Position numbers and translations under genes: made by a program. The notes under the pieces were generated by a model. It was given only the letters and a program-made list of their open reading frames with translations, searched no databases and was not told the DNA's origin. Positions 7,720 to 16,367 of a stretch of DNA of 38,337 nucleotides are shown in pieces (position 1 is the stretch's first letter; each line of letters begins with the position of its first letter). The stretch is from an uncultured Planococcus sp. (GTDB lineage: Bacteria > Bacillota > Bacilli > Bacillales_A > Planococcaceae), in the NCBI GenBank assembly GCA_947502505.1, contig CANNAE010000014.1:1-38337 (forward strand). Reading direction: 5' to 3'.

Positions 7720-8098
7720 GCTGTCGAGAAAGGTAGGAAGTCGTATTTTCCGAAGCTTATCGCACGACTCCGTGGGCTCGCGCTCAAGCCTCCTCAGTCG
7801 CTTTGAAACCCTTGTGCTCCCACATCTGCGTGGCAGATGCATCGCAAATGAATGTACTCAGCTAAGCTTCGCTCATTCATTCCTTGCGGGGTCTCGGTCG
7901 TCTCGCTGATCCACAGGAAAGATAAGGTCGACCTACGGGAGGCTTTATCTTTGCGAAAGTAATGCGCAGCATTATTGAGCAGAAGGGTTTACGAGCGAAC
8001 GCTTCTCCAAATACTAAGATCATTCGTTGATTTTTTCATTGTAAAATAGTGCCACACTCTTTTTATTAATAGAGGATTATAGACTTCTTCAACACTCT
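7720..8098. repeat. Structured non-coding segment, possible MITE or IS remnant
   Basis: No gene is visible in these 379 bases, but hairpins are dense: CATCTGC/GCAGATG (7823-7839), AATGAATG/CATTCATT, AAAGATAA/TTATCTTT around the perfect palindrome AGGTCGACCT (7925-7934), and TAATGC/GCATTA. The two ends, read inward with the flanking hairpin, resemble each other: TTTTTCAGGCTGTCGAG on the left and TTTTTCAGAGTGTTGAAG on the right (reverse strand). No transposase is present. A non-autonomous element or relic fits; a plain intergenic repeat is the alternative. Confidence 0.45.
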
Positions 8099-8134
8099 GA
8101 AAAAGCAGGAGACAAAAGTCGCCTGCTTTTTCTT
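8099..8134. terminator. Terminator, copy 2, serving the XRE regulator gene
   Basis: GAAAAAGCAGG and CCTGCTTTTTC with inner GAC/GTC and an AAAA loop. Read on the minus strand it terminates the gene ending at 8146. It is nearly identical to the hairpin at 7685-7719. Confidence 0.8.
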
Positions 8135-8145
8135 ATTATGAAATT

Positions 8146-9375
8146 TTAATCCGAAGCGCCGAAAATTTTCCGGTGGGTTTCCAGGACAAACTGCTTGTAC
8201 GGAAGGTCCGGCATCGGTTCGATCAATTCTTTTGCTTGTTGCGCATAGTTTTTCGCTAGCTCATGATCGCCTAGTTGCTCATAGATCAAAGCCATATAGG
8301 CTTCTTTTTCGTAATGCATCGACAAGTCGTACGGGTGATGGATAAAGCGGTTCATGCGGTGCTGCTTGAAGCAATCAAGCGCTTTTTCGATTTGCCCTGT
8401 GTGATAAAGCATCTTGCCCTTTTCCAAAAAATAAAAGTCTTCTTCATCGAGCAGGGTCCGTATGTCTTCAAGCAATCGGTCTGCTTTTTCATATTCACGA
8501 GTGAAGGAATTGAAATAATGGATTTCGATAGCATTGGCGTATGCCGCAATTTCCGGATCATCCGAAAATTCCGCGAAAAGTTTGAGCTTTCCGATGTAAT
8601 AATCTTTCCGCTCCAAATCTCCTGCGAGCAAGGCTTCGAAACCGGCAAGCCGGTAAAGTGCATTGATTTGATAGAAAATCTGATGCTTTTTAGAATACGC
8701 GATTGCCTCTTCCATCAAACGGCGGGCATTTGTTTGGTCGCCAGTGGCGGAATACAGAATCGATTCGTAATAATCGAAATCAAGCTTTTTCAGCGGATCC
8801 AAAACACCGCTTTGTTCTTCGATGGTTTTTCGGGAAGCCTGCAACGACGCCAAAGCCTCCGCATAGCGGTGCTCGATGAATTTCATCATCGCGCGAAACA
8901 TATGAAGGTCAGCGACGGAATTGATTAAATGCAATTGTTCATAAATTGCTTCCGCACGGTTGAGCGCAAGCTCCCAGTCAAAGCGTTTCGAGTGATAACA
9001 GCAGCGGCTGTAGATTTCAAGCAAGCGCGCCGATTCATAGCGAAACGGCAGTTTCTCTACATATGGATGGATGCGTTCGGCAATTTCCTTATAACCGGCC
9101 ATCATCTCATCGCTCGTGCCCGAAACGTTCCGGCGCTTTTCTTCAATTTCGTCCAGCAAAGCACGAAGCTCTGCAGTTGGCATTTCCTGGAGCAATTCCG
9201 TCCGGTCGATCCCGAGCCGCTCCGCGATATAGGAAAGGCTCTCCATCGACGGATTCGCTTTATTGTTTTCAATTAAACTGAGCATGCCTTTCGTCAATTC
9301 ATCTCCGGCAAGCGCCTGCAAGGTCAGGCCTTGCTGTTTTCGTATCTGTTTAATGCGTTCCCCCAAAGTTGCCAT
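8146..9375 (-). CDS. XRE-family HTH regulator with TPR repeats
   Basis: A 409-residue transcription regulator: an N-terminal XRE/Cro helix-turn-helix (about 5-62, LGERIKQIRKQQGLTLQALA) and a long alpha-helical TPR-like region from about 75 to the end. This is the layout of RNPP-like regulators (PlcR, Rap-related) that respond to peptides, and of many uncharacterised Bacillales regulators. No candidate signal peptide gene is seen next to it. It is divergent from the MFS exporter at 9603, which suggests control of that gene, though this is inference. Its own promoter overlaps an inverted repeat at 9407-9434, consistent with autoregulation. Confidence 0.85.
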   Translation of the reverse strand: MATLGERIKQIRKQQGLTLQALAGDELTKGMLSLIENNKANPSMESLSYIAERLGIDRTELLQEMPTAELRALLDEIEEKRRNVSGTSDEMMAGYKEIAERIHPYVEKLPFRYESARLLEIYSRCCYHSKRFDWELALNRAEAIYEQLHLINSVADLHMFRAMMKFIEHRYAEALASLQASRKTIEEQSGVLDPLKKLDFDYYESILYSATGDQTNARRLMEEAIAYSKKHQIFYQINALYRLAGFEALLAGDLERKDYYIGKLKLFAEFSDDPEIAAYANAIEIHYFNSFTREYEKADRLLEDIRTLLDEEDFYFLEKGKMLYHTGQIEKALDCFKQHRMNRFIHHPYDLSMHYEKEAYMALIYEQLGDHELAKNYAQQAKELIEPMPDLPYKQFVLETHRKIFGASD

Positions 9376-9397
9376 GCCTTCACCTGCTTTTTCTCAT

Positions 9398-9434
9398 ATA
9401 GTATAGAGGGATTTGCCTTGCAGCAAATATCCCT
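9398..9434 (-). promoter_or_regulatory. Promoter of the XRE-TPR gene with overlapping inverted repeat
   Basis: On the minus strand TTGCTG (9426-9421), 17 bases, TACTAT (9403-9398). Over the spacer and -35 lies AGGGATTTGC (9407-9416) with GCAAATATCCCT (9423-9434) on the plus strand, an inverted repeat broken by two bases. Confidence 0.5.
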
Positions 9435-9508
9435 TGATCCGTGACAGCCGTTTTCACTTTCATTGTAAACTAGCCGAGTCGCTTGTGCTGAATTCACTCG
9501 GAAATATA

Positions 9509-9525
9509 GTTTAATTATATTAAAC
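9509..9525. promoter_or_regulatory. Upstream palindromic operator of the MFS exporter
   Basis: GTTTAATTATATTAAAC: perfect 7-bp arms around a 3-base centre, 6 bases before the -35 box. It has the same arms as the site at 9563-9579. Confidence 0.65.
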
Positions 9526-9531
9526 TTTTTC

Positions 9532-9560
9532 TTGCATTGCGAATAAATGCGTGATATATT
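9532..9560 (+). promoter_or_regulatory. Sigma-A promoter of the MFS exporter
   Basis: TTGCAT (9532-9537), 17 bases, TATATT (9555-9560). It is bracketed by the two operator palindromes. Confidence 0.65.
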
Positions 9561-9562
9561 TT

Positions 9563-9579
9563 GTTTAATTAAATTAAAC
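9563..9579. promoter_or_regulatory. Downstream palindromic operator at the transcription start
   Basis: GTTTAATTAAATTAAAC, differing from the site at 9509 by one central base. The centres are 54 bases apart. Binding here would cover the expected start of transcription. Confidence 0.65.
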
Positions 9580-9602
9580 TTATTGAAAAGGGAGCGAACG
9601 AC

Positions 9603-10892
9603 ATGAACGAAGCGGGTAAAATCAAACAGGCTACGTACCATCTGTATACGTTCACCATCAGTAAATTGATTTCCACGTTCGGCAGTTCGGTTTACGCATT
9701 CGGCATCAGCCTTTATGTTCTGGCCTTGACCGGTTCGGCTGCCAGTTTCGCCGTCAATTTGATCTGCAGCATTCTGCCACGGACTTTATTAGCCCCATTT
9801 GCCGGATACGTCGCAGACAATTACCCGAAAAAAGCCGTAGTGCTGCTGTCTCAGGCGGCGAGCGTCTTATCTGTCGGCGGGCTTTTGCTCTACAGCTTAT
9901 CGAATGGCCTATCGCTTGCGGCGATCTACACGACGACTGCTTTGATTTCCGTCAGTTCCATGTTTACGAGCGTCGCCTTTTCATCTTCCATCGCCAATTT
10001 GATCGACACAGACCGTATCCAAAAAGCGATGGGCTATAACCAATCCGCACTCGCCATCGCCACGATCGGCGGGCCGGTCATCGGAGGCATGCTTTTCGGG
10101 TTCGTGTCGATGAATATCTTCCTGCTCATTCAAGTGATTGCCTACGGGATCGCCGCAATGCTCGAGGCGACGATGAACTTTCGGCTTTATACGAAACGCG
10201 TTGAAACGGAAGAGGCAAAAGACAAGCAAGGCGTCTGGCAAGGTATGAAAGAAGGAGCCGCCTATTTGCGTAAAAATCGCGTCATCACTGTGATTGTTAC
10301 AACGGCTGTCGGCTTGAATTTCTTCTTTTCCGCTTTGATGATCGGCTTGCCATTTATCGCCGTCCAGCAATTAAACGTGCAAGCGACGCATTTTGGCTTT
10401 ATTGAAGCGATGATTGCGCTCGGCATGCTGCTGGCATCGATTTATTTCTCGGTGCGCAAGGAAGTCAGGTTCCCGCTGCAATTTTCTAAACGCGCCATTA
10501 TCGTCATGTCGCTATTGCTCGCAGCGGTGTCGCTGCCGCTTGTCGCCGGCTTGTCCTATTGGGGGAACGTCATCTATCTGCTCGTCTTGATGCTCGGGTT
10601 TGGCATTTCGAACGTCTTCGTCAATACGCCAATCGGGGTCATGATGCAAAAAGACGTCGACGAAGAATACCGCGGCCGCGTCTTTGGCATCTTGGAATCG
10701 ATGGCAATGGCGATGATGCCGCTCGGGTACTTATTGTTCGGCCTGCTTTACGATTTGGTGCCGGCACAGTATGTATTATGGGCTTGCAGCCTATGCTTAT
10801 TGGTCTTGACCGCTTACAGCATGCGTGCTTCCATCATTCGCGAAGCTTACCCGGAACTTGCAAAAAAATCGCTCCATAAAGCTTTATCCTGA
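9603..10892 (+). CDS. MFS transporter (DHA3/MefA-like efflux type)
   Basis: A 429-residue polytopic membrane protein with about 12 predicted helices, predicted to export a small molecule in exchange for protons. The N-terminal half has an NxxSxFAVNL type helix and the loop PFAGYVADNYPKK in place of MFS motif A; the overall pattern recalls the DHA3 drug-efflux group (macrolide or siderophore exporters) rather than DHA1. The substrate is unknown. The ATG at 9603 follows GGGAG. The gene has a sigma-A promoter flanked by two matched palindromes and its own terminator at 10898-10936, so it is an independently regulated single gene. Confidence 0.85.
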   Translation: MNEAGKIKQATYHLYTFTISKLISTFGSSVYAFGISLYVLALTGSAASFAVNLICSILPRTLLAPFAGYVADNYPKKAVVLLSQAASVLSVGGLLLYSLSNGLSLAAIYTTTALISVSSMFTSVAFSSSIANLIDTDRIQKAMGYNQSALAIATIGGPVIGGMLFGFVSMNIFLLIQVIAYGIAAMLEATMNFRLYTKRVETEEAKDKQGVWQGMKEGAAYLRKNRVITVIVTTAVGLNFFFSALMIGLPFIAVQQLNVQATHFGFIEAMIALGMLLASIYFSVRKEVRFPLQFSKRAIIVMSLLLAAVSLPLVAGLSYWGNVIYLLVLMLGFGISNVFVNTPIGVMMQKDVDEEYRGRVFGILESMAMAMMPLGYLLFGLLYDLVPAQYVLWACSLCLLVLTAYSMRASIIREAYPELAKKSLHKALS

Positions 10893-10897
10893 ATCGA

Positions 10898-10936
10898 AAC
10901 CAGCTGCCCGGATGGAATGGGGCAGCTGGTTTTTTG
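10898..10936 (+). terminator. Terminator of the MFS exporter
   Basis: AACCAGCTGCCC (10898-10909) pairs with GGGCAGCTGGTT (10920-10931), followed by T to 10935. Confidence 0.9.
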
Positions 10937-10953
10937 CCTATCGCCGGTTCCGT

Positions 10954-10979
10954 GTTTTAGGAGAACGCGGAAGGGGAAA
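10954..10979 (+). promoter_or_regulatory. SigB-type promoter of the SDR gene
   Basis: GTTTTA (10954-10959), 14 bases, GGGAAA (10974-10979), 41 bases before the ATG at 11020. It lies after a terminator, so the gene needs its own promoter. Confidence 0.65.
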
Positions 10980-11019
10980 ACGAAACACACAGGAAACCCG
11001 AGAAAGGTGGAGGTACTTA

Positions 11020-11874
11020 ATGAAAGACAAAGTGGAAAAAGTTCCGGCGCAGCATCAGGAGCGCCAGCCTGGCTTCGAAAAAGACATGGAACCGAGACCA
11101 GAGTTCAAGGGCAATCTGGCAGGGGCTTCGCATCGCTTGCCAGGAAAAGCCACGCTCGTAACCGGTGGCGACAGTGGAATCGGGCGCGCCATCGCAGTCG
11201 CTTTTGCAAAAGAAGGGGCAGATGTGGCAATTGCCTATCTCGATGAACACGAAGACGCCGAGGAAACGAAACAGCTCGTCGAAAAAGAAGGGCGCAATTG
11301 CCTGCTCATCGCTGGAGATATCGGTGATGAAGCATTTTGCCAGCAAGCCATCTCCAAAGTGATAGGGGCATTCGGAAAACTCGATGTGCTGGTCAATAAT
11401 GCGGCCGAGCAGCATGTGCAAAAATCGCTTCGGGACATTACGGCCGAGCAGCTGGAGAAAACTTTCCGGACGAATGTATTCAGCATGTTCCATCTGACAA
11501 AAGCAGCTCTTGACCATTTAAAGCCCGGCGCATCGATCATCAACACAACGTCGATCACCGCTTTCCGCGGCGAGCCAAGCCTCATTGATTATTCGTCTAC
11601 AAAAGGCGCAATCTTGGCATTTACCCGCGCATTGTCCGGATCGCTCGCACAAGAAGGCATCCGGGTCAATGGGGTCGCGCCTGGCCCGATCTGGACGCCG
11701 CTCATTCCAGCTTCCTTCCCGGAGGATGAGGTCGAAGGATTCGGAAGCGGCACGCCGCTTGGCAGGCCAGGGCAGCCCGATGAACTAGCTCCAGGCTATG
11801 TGTATCTGGCTTCAGACGATTCATCTTATGTTACGGGCCAAGTGCTCCATATAAATGGAGGCACCCCATATTAA
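11020..11874 (+). CDS. Short-chain dehydrogenase/reductase, general stress protein type
   Basis: A 284-residue NAD(P)-dependent SDR. It carries the cofactor motif TGGDSGIG (48-55), NNAA (126-129), and the catalytic set S178, Y191 and K195 in YSSTK. The roughly 40-residue N-terminal extension before the Rossmann fold, with a PGFEKDMEPRPEF-like segment, is shared with Bacillus YdaD (Gsp39), YhdF and YhxC-type proteins, of which YdaD and YhdF are SigB-controlled. The substrate is unknown. The ATG at 11020 follows AGGTGGAGG; the longer frame from 10825 runs into the upstream gene and terminator and is not used. A SigB-like promoter precedes it. Confidence 0.88.
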   Translation: MKDKVEKVPAQHQERQPGFEKDMEPRPEFKGNLAGASHRLPGKATLVTGGDSGIGRAIAVAFAKEGADVAIAYLDEHEDAEETKQLVEKEGRNCLLIAGDIGDEAFCQQAISKVIGAFGKLDVLVNNAAEQHVQKSLRDITAEQLEKTFRTNVFSMFHLTKAALDHLKPGASIINTTSITAFRGEPSLIDYSSTKGAILAFTRALSGSLAQEGIRVNGVAPGPIWTPLIPASFPEDEVEGFGSGTPLGRPGQPDELAPGYVYLASDDSSYVTGQVLHINGGTPY

Positions 11875-11883
11875 GGATTTTCA

Positions 11884-11920
11884 GGCATTCGATCAGCTCA
11901 ACTGATCGAATGCCTTTTTT
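11884..11920 (+). terminator. Terminator of the SDR gene
   Basis: A perfect 13-bp stem, GGCATTCGATCAG (884-896) with CTGATCGAATGCC (902-914), then six T. Confidence 0.95.
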
Positions 11921-11962
11921 ATCCATAAATAAATTAATTGACAGGAAAGAGAGGTGCGTGAC

Positions 11963-12280
11963 ATGTCCAAGCCACTGGCAACGCCGTTAAAGAAACCGAT
12001 CGGGACATTGGCTGTGCTGAATTTAGCGGATGGGCTTTTGACTTATTGGGGGCTGCTGGCAGGGGCGATCGAAGAAGCCAACCCCTTGCTCAGCGGATTG
12101 CCGCCGCTTACGGTCTTTACGGTTAAGCTGTTGTTATCCGCTTGCCTTGCCGCGTTTCTTTTCACTCCGCTCGTGCGCATTGAGTCCCGCACCTGGCGTT
12201 ATTTTCTGCTAGCAGCCAATATCGTCTATGGATGCATATTGCTGCTCCATATAATCTGGATCTCATTTTTGTATCTATAA
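11963..12280 (+). CDS. DUF5658-like small membrane protein
   Basis: About 105 residues with three to four hydrophobic segments and a short polar N-terminus. The LNLADGLLTYWGL and EANPLL segments match the pattern I associate with DUF5658 proteins, whose function is unknown. The ATG at 11963 follows GAGAGG with 8-base spacing; an in-frame GTG at 11954 is about equally well placed. No promoter is clear; the gene sits between two strong terminators. Confidence 0.7.
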   Translation: MSKPLATPLKKPIGTLAVLNLADGLLTYWGLLAGAIEEANPLLSGLPPLTVFTVKLLLSACLAAFLFTPLVRIESRTWRYFLLAANIVYGCILLLHIIWISFLYL

Positions 12281-12316
12281 AAAAATCCCCGGACAGCTGA
12301 ACTGTCCGGGGATTTC
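12281..12316. terminator. Bidirectional terminator between convergent genes
   Basis: ATCCCCGGACAG (12285-12296) and CTGTCCGGGGAT (12302-12313), loop CTGAA, with T runs on both strands. It serves the gene ending at 12280 and the one ending at 12317. Confidence 0.9.
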
Positions 12317-13504
12317 CTATGCCGGCGTCTGGCCGGCTTGCGTTTCCGTGTAGCGCAATGATTTTTTCGAAGCCCTGAAGAGCATAATCAACACAATGCT
12401 GAAAATGGCCAATCCGCCGGAAAGATAATAAATGGCGCCGGATTGCATCGTGAGTAGCCAAGTGAAAAACAGCGGTCCGATAATGCGGCCGAGATTGTCC
12501 ATCGAGTAGGTCATGCCGGCAGCGGTCCCGTACTTGCCGCCCGCTTCTTTTGAAGTGAGCGAAACGAGCACGGTGCGCGCGAGGGCATTTCCGGCAGTGA
12601 AGATGCTGAGTGCGACACCGGCGAATACCAGGCTGGTCGTAAACGGCAATAGCACCAGGCCGAGAGCCGTGACAATCTGTGCCCCGATGATCCATTTCGT
12701 CTCCGTCCCATTTTTCACGCGCCGGACAACGCCGCCTTGGATGGCAGCATCCACAAAGCCGGATGCCATAAACAAATAGCCAAGCTGGAGCGGGGTGATC
12801 TCGATTTGGTCAATCTGGAACAATTGGAAGGTCGACTCCAAGCCTGCGAGCAGGAAGGTCACCATGAAGGAGAACAGGAACAAATAACGGATGCGGTAAT
12901 GCCAAAGCGTACTGGCGCCTTTTGGCAACAGCTTGCGTTTGACCGCTTCGCCTTTGCGGACCGGTTCTTTCAAGACGATGCTTGCATAGATCATCAACAG
13001 CAGCACGAGGACAGCTGATGCGGTAAATGGCAAGGACAGAGAGACCGCACCGAGCAAGCCGCCGATCGCCGGGCCGAAGATAAAGCCGAGGCCGATAGAC
13101 ATGCCAAGGAGGCCCATGTATTTATTGCGTTCTTCGTCTGTCGTGATATCTGCCACATAGCCTGTGACGGCCGTGTAAAGCGCACCCGAGAACAAGCCGC
13201 CAATGACGCGCGACATATACAATAAAGCGAGATTATCGAGAAATAAAGAGAACAGGAAAAAACTGAGCGCAAAGCCGGCAAGCCCGACCAAGATCAGTTT
13301 CTTGCGGCCGGTGCGGTCGGACAATCTGCCCCATAGCGGCGCGGTAAAAAAGGAGGAAAGGGCGTATATCGTGATCAATCCCCCGACATGGATGTCCGCA
13401 TAGCCTTGCTGGACGATTACTTCAGGGAGGATCGGGATGATCAAGCCGAACCCAAGATAGACGAAAAATTGGACGGACATGAGCAATAAAATGGTTTTCT
13501 TCAT
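12317..13504 (-). CDS. MFS transporter (DHA1, multidrug-type)
   Basis: A 395-residue, 12-helix transporter predicted to be a drug or metabolite/proton antiporter. It shows MFS motif A, GRLSDRTGRKK, after helix 2 and an antiporter motif C-like segment, GFIFGPAIGG, in helix 5, as in the Bmr/NorA/TetA group. The substrate is unknown. The start is set at 13504, preceded by AGGA. The longer start at 13543 lies on the likely -10 box (TAAAAT, 13547-13542), so it would not be in the message. The gene is single, with the shared terminator at 12281-12316. Confidence 0.85.
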   Translation of the reverse strand: MKKTILLLMSVQFFVYLGFGLIIPILPEVIVQQGYADIHVGGLITIYALSSFFTAPLWGRLSDRTGRKKLILVGLAGFALSFFLFSLFLDNLALLYMSRVIGGLFSGALYTAVTGYVADITTDEERNKYMGLLGMSIGLGFIFGPAIGGLLGAVSLSLPFTASAVLVLLLMIYASIVLKEPVRKGEAVKRKLLPKGASTLWHYRIRYLFLFSFMVTFLLAGLESTFQLFQIDQIEITPLQLGYLFMASGFVDAAIQGGVVRRVKNGTETKWIIGAQIVTALGLVLLPFTTSLVFAGVALSIFTAGNALARTVLVSLTSKEAGGKYGTAAGMTYSMDNLGRIIGPLFFTWLLTMQSGAIYYLSGGLAIFSIVLIMLFRASKKSLRYTETQAGQTPA

Positions 13505-13541
13505 AAAGGAATTCCTGCTTTCTAGAAAGACTGGTGTGTTC

Positions 13542-13570
13542 ATTTTACTCTTGTTTGCCCCTTAGAACAA
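13542..13570 (-). promoter_or_regulatory. Candidate sigma-A promoter of the DHA1 transporter gene
   Basis: On the minus strand TTGTTC (13570-13565), 17 bases, TAAAAT (13547-13542), about 38 bases before the chosen start. Confidence 0.5.
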
Positions 13571-13593
13571 CGGCAGTCGGAAAAAGATGAAAA

Positions 13594-13634
13594 TGAAAAA
13601 AGCTCCCGGCAGCCTGATGGCGGCCGGGAGCTTT
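13594..13634 (-). terminator. Terminator of copA
   Basis: On the minus strand AAAGCTCCCGGC and GCCGGGAGCTTT form a 12-bp stem, followed by a T run. Confidence 0.9.
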
Positions 13635-13643
13635 GGGGATCGT

Positions 13644-16031
13644 TCACTTATTCAATTTTACGCGCTGCAAACGCAATGCATTCATGACGACAGATACGGA
13701 ACTGAACGCCATCGCTGCGCCTGCGAGCCAAGGTGCAAGAAATCCGGCTGCAGCAATCGGGATGCCGACAGAATTATAAGCGAGTGCCCAGAACAGGTTT
13801 TGCTTAATATTGCGGACGGTCAGGCGGCTCATGCGCACAGCATCCGCGACGCGCATCAGATCGCCTTGCATCAAAGTGATGTCGGCTGCTTCCATGGCGA
13901 TCGCCGTGCCGGTGCCCATGGCCATGCCGATGTCGGCGGTCGCAAGTGCAGGGGCATCGTTCAAACCGTCTCCAGCCATCGCGACTTTGCGCCCTTGTTC
14001 TTGCAGCTTCGCGACATGTCCCGCTTTTTCCGCCGGCAATACACCTGCTACGACTTCATCGATGCCGACTTGTCTGGCGATGGCATCGGCGGTGCGCTGT
14101 TGGTCGCCGGTCAGCATGACGACGCGCAGCCCCATGCGTTTCATTTCTTCGACGGCGTCTTTTGCGGAATCTTTAATCGTGTCGGCGACAGCGATCAGGC
14201 CTGCATATTTCCCGTCGACCGCGATGAACATGGCGGTTTTGCCGTCCTGCTCCAATTGTTCGGCAGCTTGCTCATCGACAGTTAAGCCTTCGAGCAGGCG
14301 GCGGTTCCCGACCCAGATATCCTGGCCATTGACATGGGCTTTAATGCCATGTCCAGGCACGGCTTCAAATCCGCTGACTGAAAGCCCGTTGTCCCCAAAA
14401 TCCGCAATCGCTTGTGCGACGGGGTGTTCAGATTCGCGTTCTGCACTGGCAATGAGCCGTTTCAGCTGTTCCCCGTCAAACTCTGGCGCTGGGATAAAGT
14501 CCGTGACGACCGGTTTGCCGTTGGTGATGGTGCCGGTTTTATCGAGTACGATCGTATCGATATGCTTGGTCGTCTCCAATGATTCCGCTGTTTTGAACAA
14601 GACCCCTTGTTCAGCGGCGCGTCCGGAACCGGCCATGATCGAAGTCGGAGTCGCAAGCCCGAGCGCACAAGGGCAGGCGATGACAAGAACGGCGATGGTG
14701 CTGGTCAGTGCTGCGCTGAAATCGCCAGGAGCGACCAGGAAGTACCAGATCAAGAAGGTCACGGCCGCGATGCCAACGACAATCGGCACGAAGATGCCTG
14801 AAATTTGGTCAGCCAAACGCTGGATGGGCGCCTTCGATCCTTGCGCTTGTTCGACAACGCGGATGATATTCGATAAGACCGTATCATTGCCGATCTTATC
14901 GGCGCGTACTTTCAATGAGCCATTGGCATTTACAGTCGCGGCATACACCGCATCGCCCTGTGTTTTATCGACCGGCAAGCTTTCGCCCGTCAGCATCGAT
15001 TCATCGACGGCGGAACTGCCGGAGACCACCGCTGCATCGACCGGGATGGAAGCTCCGGGTTTGATCAATAGCATATCGCCTTCTTTGACGTCTGCGATCG
15101 GCACGCTGATGAATTCTGCGCCGCGTTCGACGAGTGCATGCTGCGGCTGAAGTTTCATCAGTTTCTTAATGGCATCGGATGAACGGCCTTTCGCGCGCGC
15201 TTCGAATACTTTCCCGAGAACGATCAAGGTGATCAACACGGCGCTTGTTTCAAAATACAAGCCCATGCTATGGCCCATCCCTAAATTAGCGAGGACAAGG
15301 TAAACACTGTAGAAATAAGCGGCTGAGGTGCCGAGTGCGACCAAGACGTCCATATTGGCGCTTTTGTTTTTCAATGCGAAGTAAGCGCCTTTGTAGAAGG
15401 TCGCCCCGACCCAGAACTGCACCGGCGTCGCGAGCGCCCATTGGACGAACGGGTTCATCAGGAACTCCGGAACATACATCCAGGACGTGAATGTGAAATG
15501 GCTGAACATTGTCCACAGGAGCGGCAGCGAGAAAGCGGCAGATATCCAGAACAGGCGGGTCTTCTTTTTGATTTCCTGTTCTTTGTAATCAGTTGCTTCC
15601 TGCTGGTCCTGCTCGAGCACGGCATCATAGCCGAGCGATTGGATTTTTTGGACGAACGCTTCAGGGGTCAAGGTGCCTGAACTGTAGACGACGTGGCCGC
15701 TTTCGAGTGCCAAGTTGATCGTCGCCTGATCGACGCCTTCCATTCGGTTCAGCGCCTTTTCGATTCGTGCGGAGCAGTTTGCGCAAGTCATGCCCTGAAT
15801 CGAGAAATCAACTTCTTCCTGCTGGATGCCGTAGCCGAGCTGTTCGACTTTTTGATGCAAATCGCTTAGTTTGGATTGCTCCTCGTCAAAGCTAACGGAA
15901 GCTTTTTCGGTTGCGAAATTGACTGTCGCCTGTGACACGCCTGGAAGCTTCTGCAAGCCTTTTTCAACTCGGTTCGCACATGCGGCACAAGTCATGCCGG
16001 TAATAGGTAGCTCTGTTTGTTTAGTCGCCAT
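13644..16031 (-). CDS. copA: Copper-exporting P1B-type ATPase
   Basis: Pumps Cu(I) out across the cytoplasmic membrane using ATP. The 795-residue protein has two N-terminal heavy-metal domains (C15xxC18 and C83xxC86), the actuator motif TGE (348-350), the membrane metal site CPC (453-455), the phosphorylation motif DKTGT (D497), SEHPVA in the nucleotide domain, GDGLNDAP, and late-helix YN and MxxSS-type residues typical of Cu(I) pumps. The ATG at 16031 is chosen because GGAGG lies before it; the ATG at 16049 overlaps that site and a CsoR box. It lies behind csoR and copZ but is separated by a terminator and its own CsoR box. Confidence 0.95.
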   Translation of the reverse strand: MATKQTELPITGMTCAACANRVEKGLQKLPGVSQATVNFATEKASVSFDEEQSKLSDLHQKVEQLGYGIQQEEVDFSIQGMTCANCSARIEKALNRMEGVDQATINLALESGHVVYSSGTLTPEAFVQKIQSLGYDAVLEQDQQEATDYKEQEIKKKTRLFWISAAFSLPLLWTMFSHFTFTSWMYVPEFLMNPFVQWALATPVQFWVGATFYKGAYFALKNKSANMDVLVALGTSAAYFYSVYLVLANLGMGHSMGLYFETSAVLITLIVLGKVFEARAKGRSSDAIKKLMKLQPQHALVERGAEFISVPIADVKEGDMLLIKPGASIPVDAAVVSGSSAVDESMLTGESLPVDKTQGDAVYAATVNANGSLKVRADKIGNDTVLSNIIRVVEQAQGSKAPIQRLADQISGIFVPIVVGIAAVTFLIWYFLVAPGDFSAALTSTIAVLVIACPCALGLATPTSIMAGSGRAAEQGVLFKTAESLETTKHIDTIVLDKTGTITNGKPVVTDFIPAPEFDGEQLKRLIASAERESEHPVAQAIADFGDNGLSVSGFEAVPGHGIKAHVNGQDIWVGNRRLLEGLTVDEQAAEQLEQDGKTAMFIAVDGKYAGLIAVADTIKDSAKDAVEEMKRMGLRVVMLTGDQQRTADAIARQVGIDEVVAGVLPAEKAGHVAKLQEQGRKVAMAGDGLNDAPALATADIGMAMGTGTAIAMEAADITLMQGDLMRVADAVRMSRLTVRNIKQNLFWALAYNSVGIPIAAAGFLAPWLAGAAMAFSSVSVVMNALRLQRVKLNK

Positions 16032-16047
16032 ATAGGATTTCGCCTCC

Positions 16048-16064
16048 ATACCTTATAGGGGTAT
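16048..16064. promoter_or_regulatory. CsoR box before copA
   Basis: ATACCTTATAGGGGTAT, a pseudo-palindrome ATACC-N7-GGTAT, matching 15 of 17 bases with the site at 16774-16790. A -10-like TATAAG overlaps it on the minus strand, but the -35 is poor. Confidence 0.75.
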
Positions 16065-16073
16065 ATTGTTTTG

Positions 16074-16102
16074 AAAAAAATAACTGCGTTTCCGCAGTTA
16101 TT
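16074..16102 (-). terminator. Terminator between copZ and copA
   Basis: On the minus strand AATAACTGCG, loop GAAA, CGCAGTTATT, then a run of T (16080-16074). It includes the copZ stop codon. Confidence 0.85.
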
Positions 16103-16319
16103 CGCTTAATGCCGCTACATCATAGCCTTGGTCTTCGATCGCAGAAGCGATTTGGGCAACATCGACGTTGGAGCTGTCGTAAGTGACATCCACTGCGCCT
16201 TGTTCAAGTGACACATCCACTTTCTCGACACCGGACAATGCACCGACGCTGTCTTCTACCGCTTTTACACAATGCTGGCAGCTCATGCCGCTTACTTGCA
16301 AATGAACTTGTTCTTTCAT
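16098..16319 (-). CDS. copZ: Copper chaperone
   Basis: A 73-residue heavy-metal-associated domain protein that carries Cu(I) in the cytoplasm and hands it to CopA. The metal site is MSCQHC near the N-terminus, the usual ferredoxin-like HMA length is complete, and there is no membrane segment. The ATG at 16319 follows AAGGAGG. It follows csoR by about 50 bases and should share its CsoR-controlled promoter. A strong hairpin terminator right after the stop should make the csoR-copZ message more abundant than any read-through into copA. Confidence 0.93.
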   Translation of the reverse strand: MKEQVHLQVSGMSCQHCVKAVEDSVGALSGVEKVDVSLEQGAVDVTYDSSNVDVAQIASAIEDQGYDVAALSE

Positions 16320-16367
16320 GAAAAATTCCTCCTTGGTATAAGGTAAGCGAATCGCTTCCTCTATCTA

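Noticed and set aside
7649..7909. Frame of 86 codons past the FAD oxidoreductase gene
   Set aside because: It runs through a terminator and the structured repeat, with no start signal.
10825..11019. Longer N-terminus of the SDR
   Set aside because: It would overlap the exporter gene and contain a terminator and the SigB promoter; AGGTGGAGG supports the start at 11020.
11938..11943. TTGACA as a promoter -35 for the DUF5658-like gene
   Set aside because: No -10 box at the right distance; it lies directly before the ribosome binding site.
13810..15150. Plus-strand frame of 446 codons opposite copA
   Set aside because: A shadow of a GC-rich gene on the other strand; the product is low-complexity Ala/Ser/Thr/Pro with no start signals.
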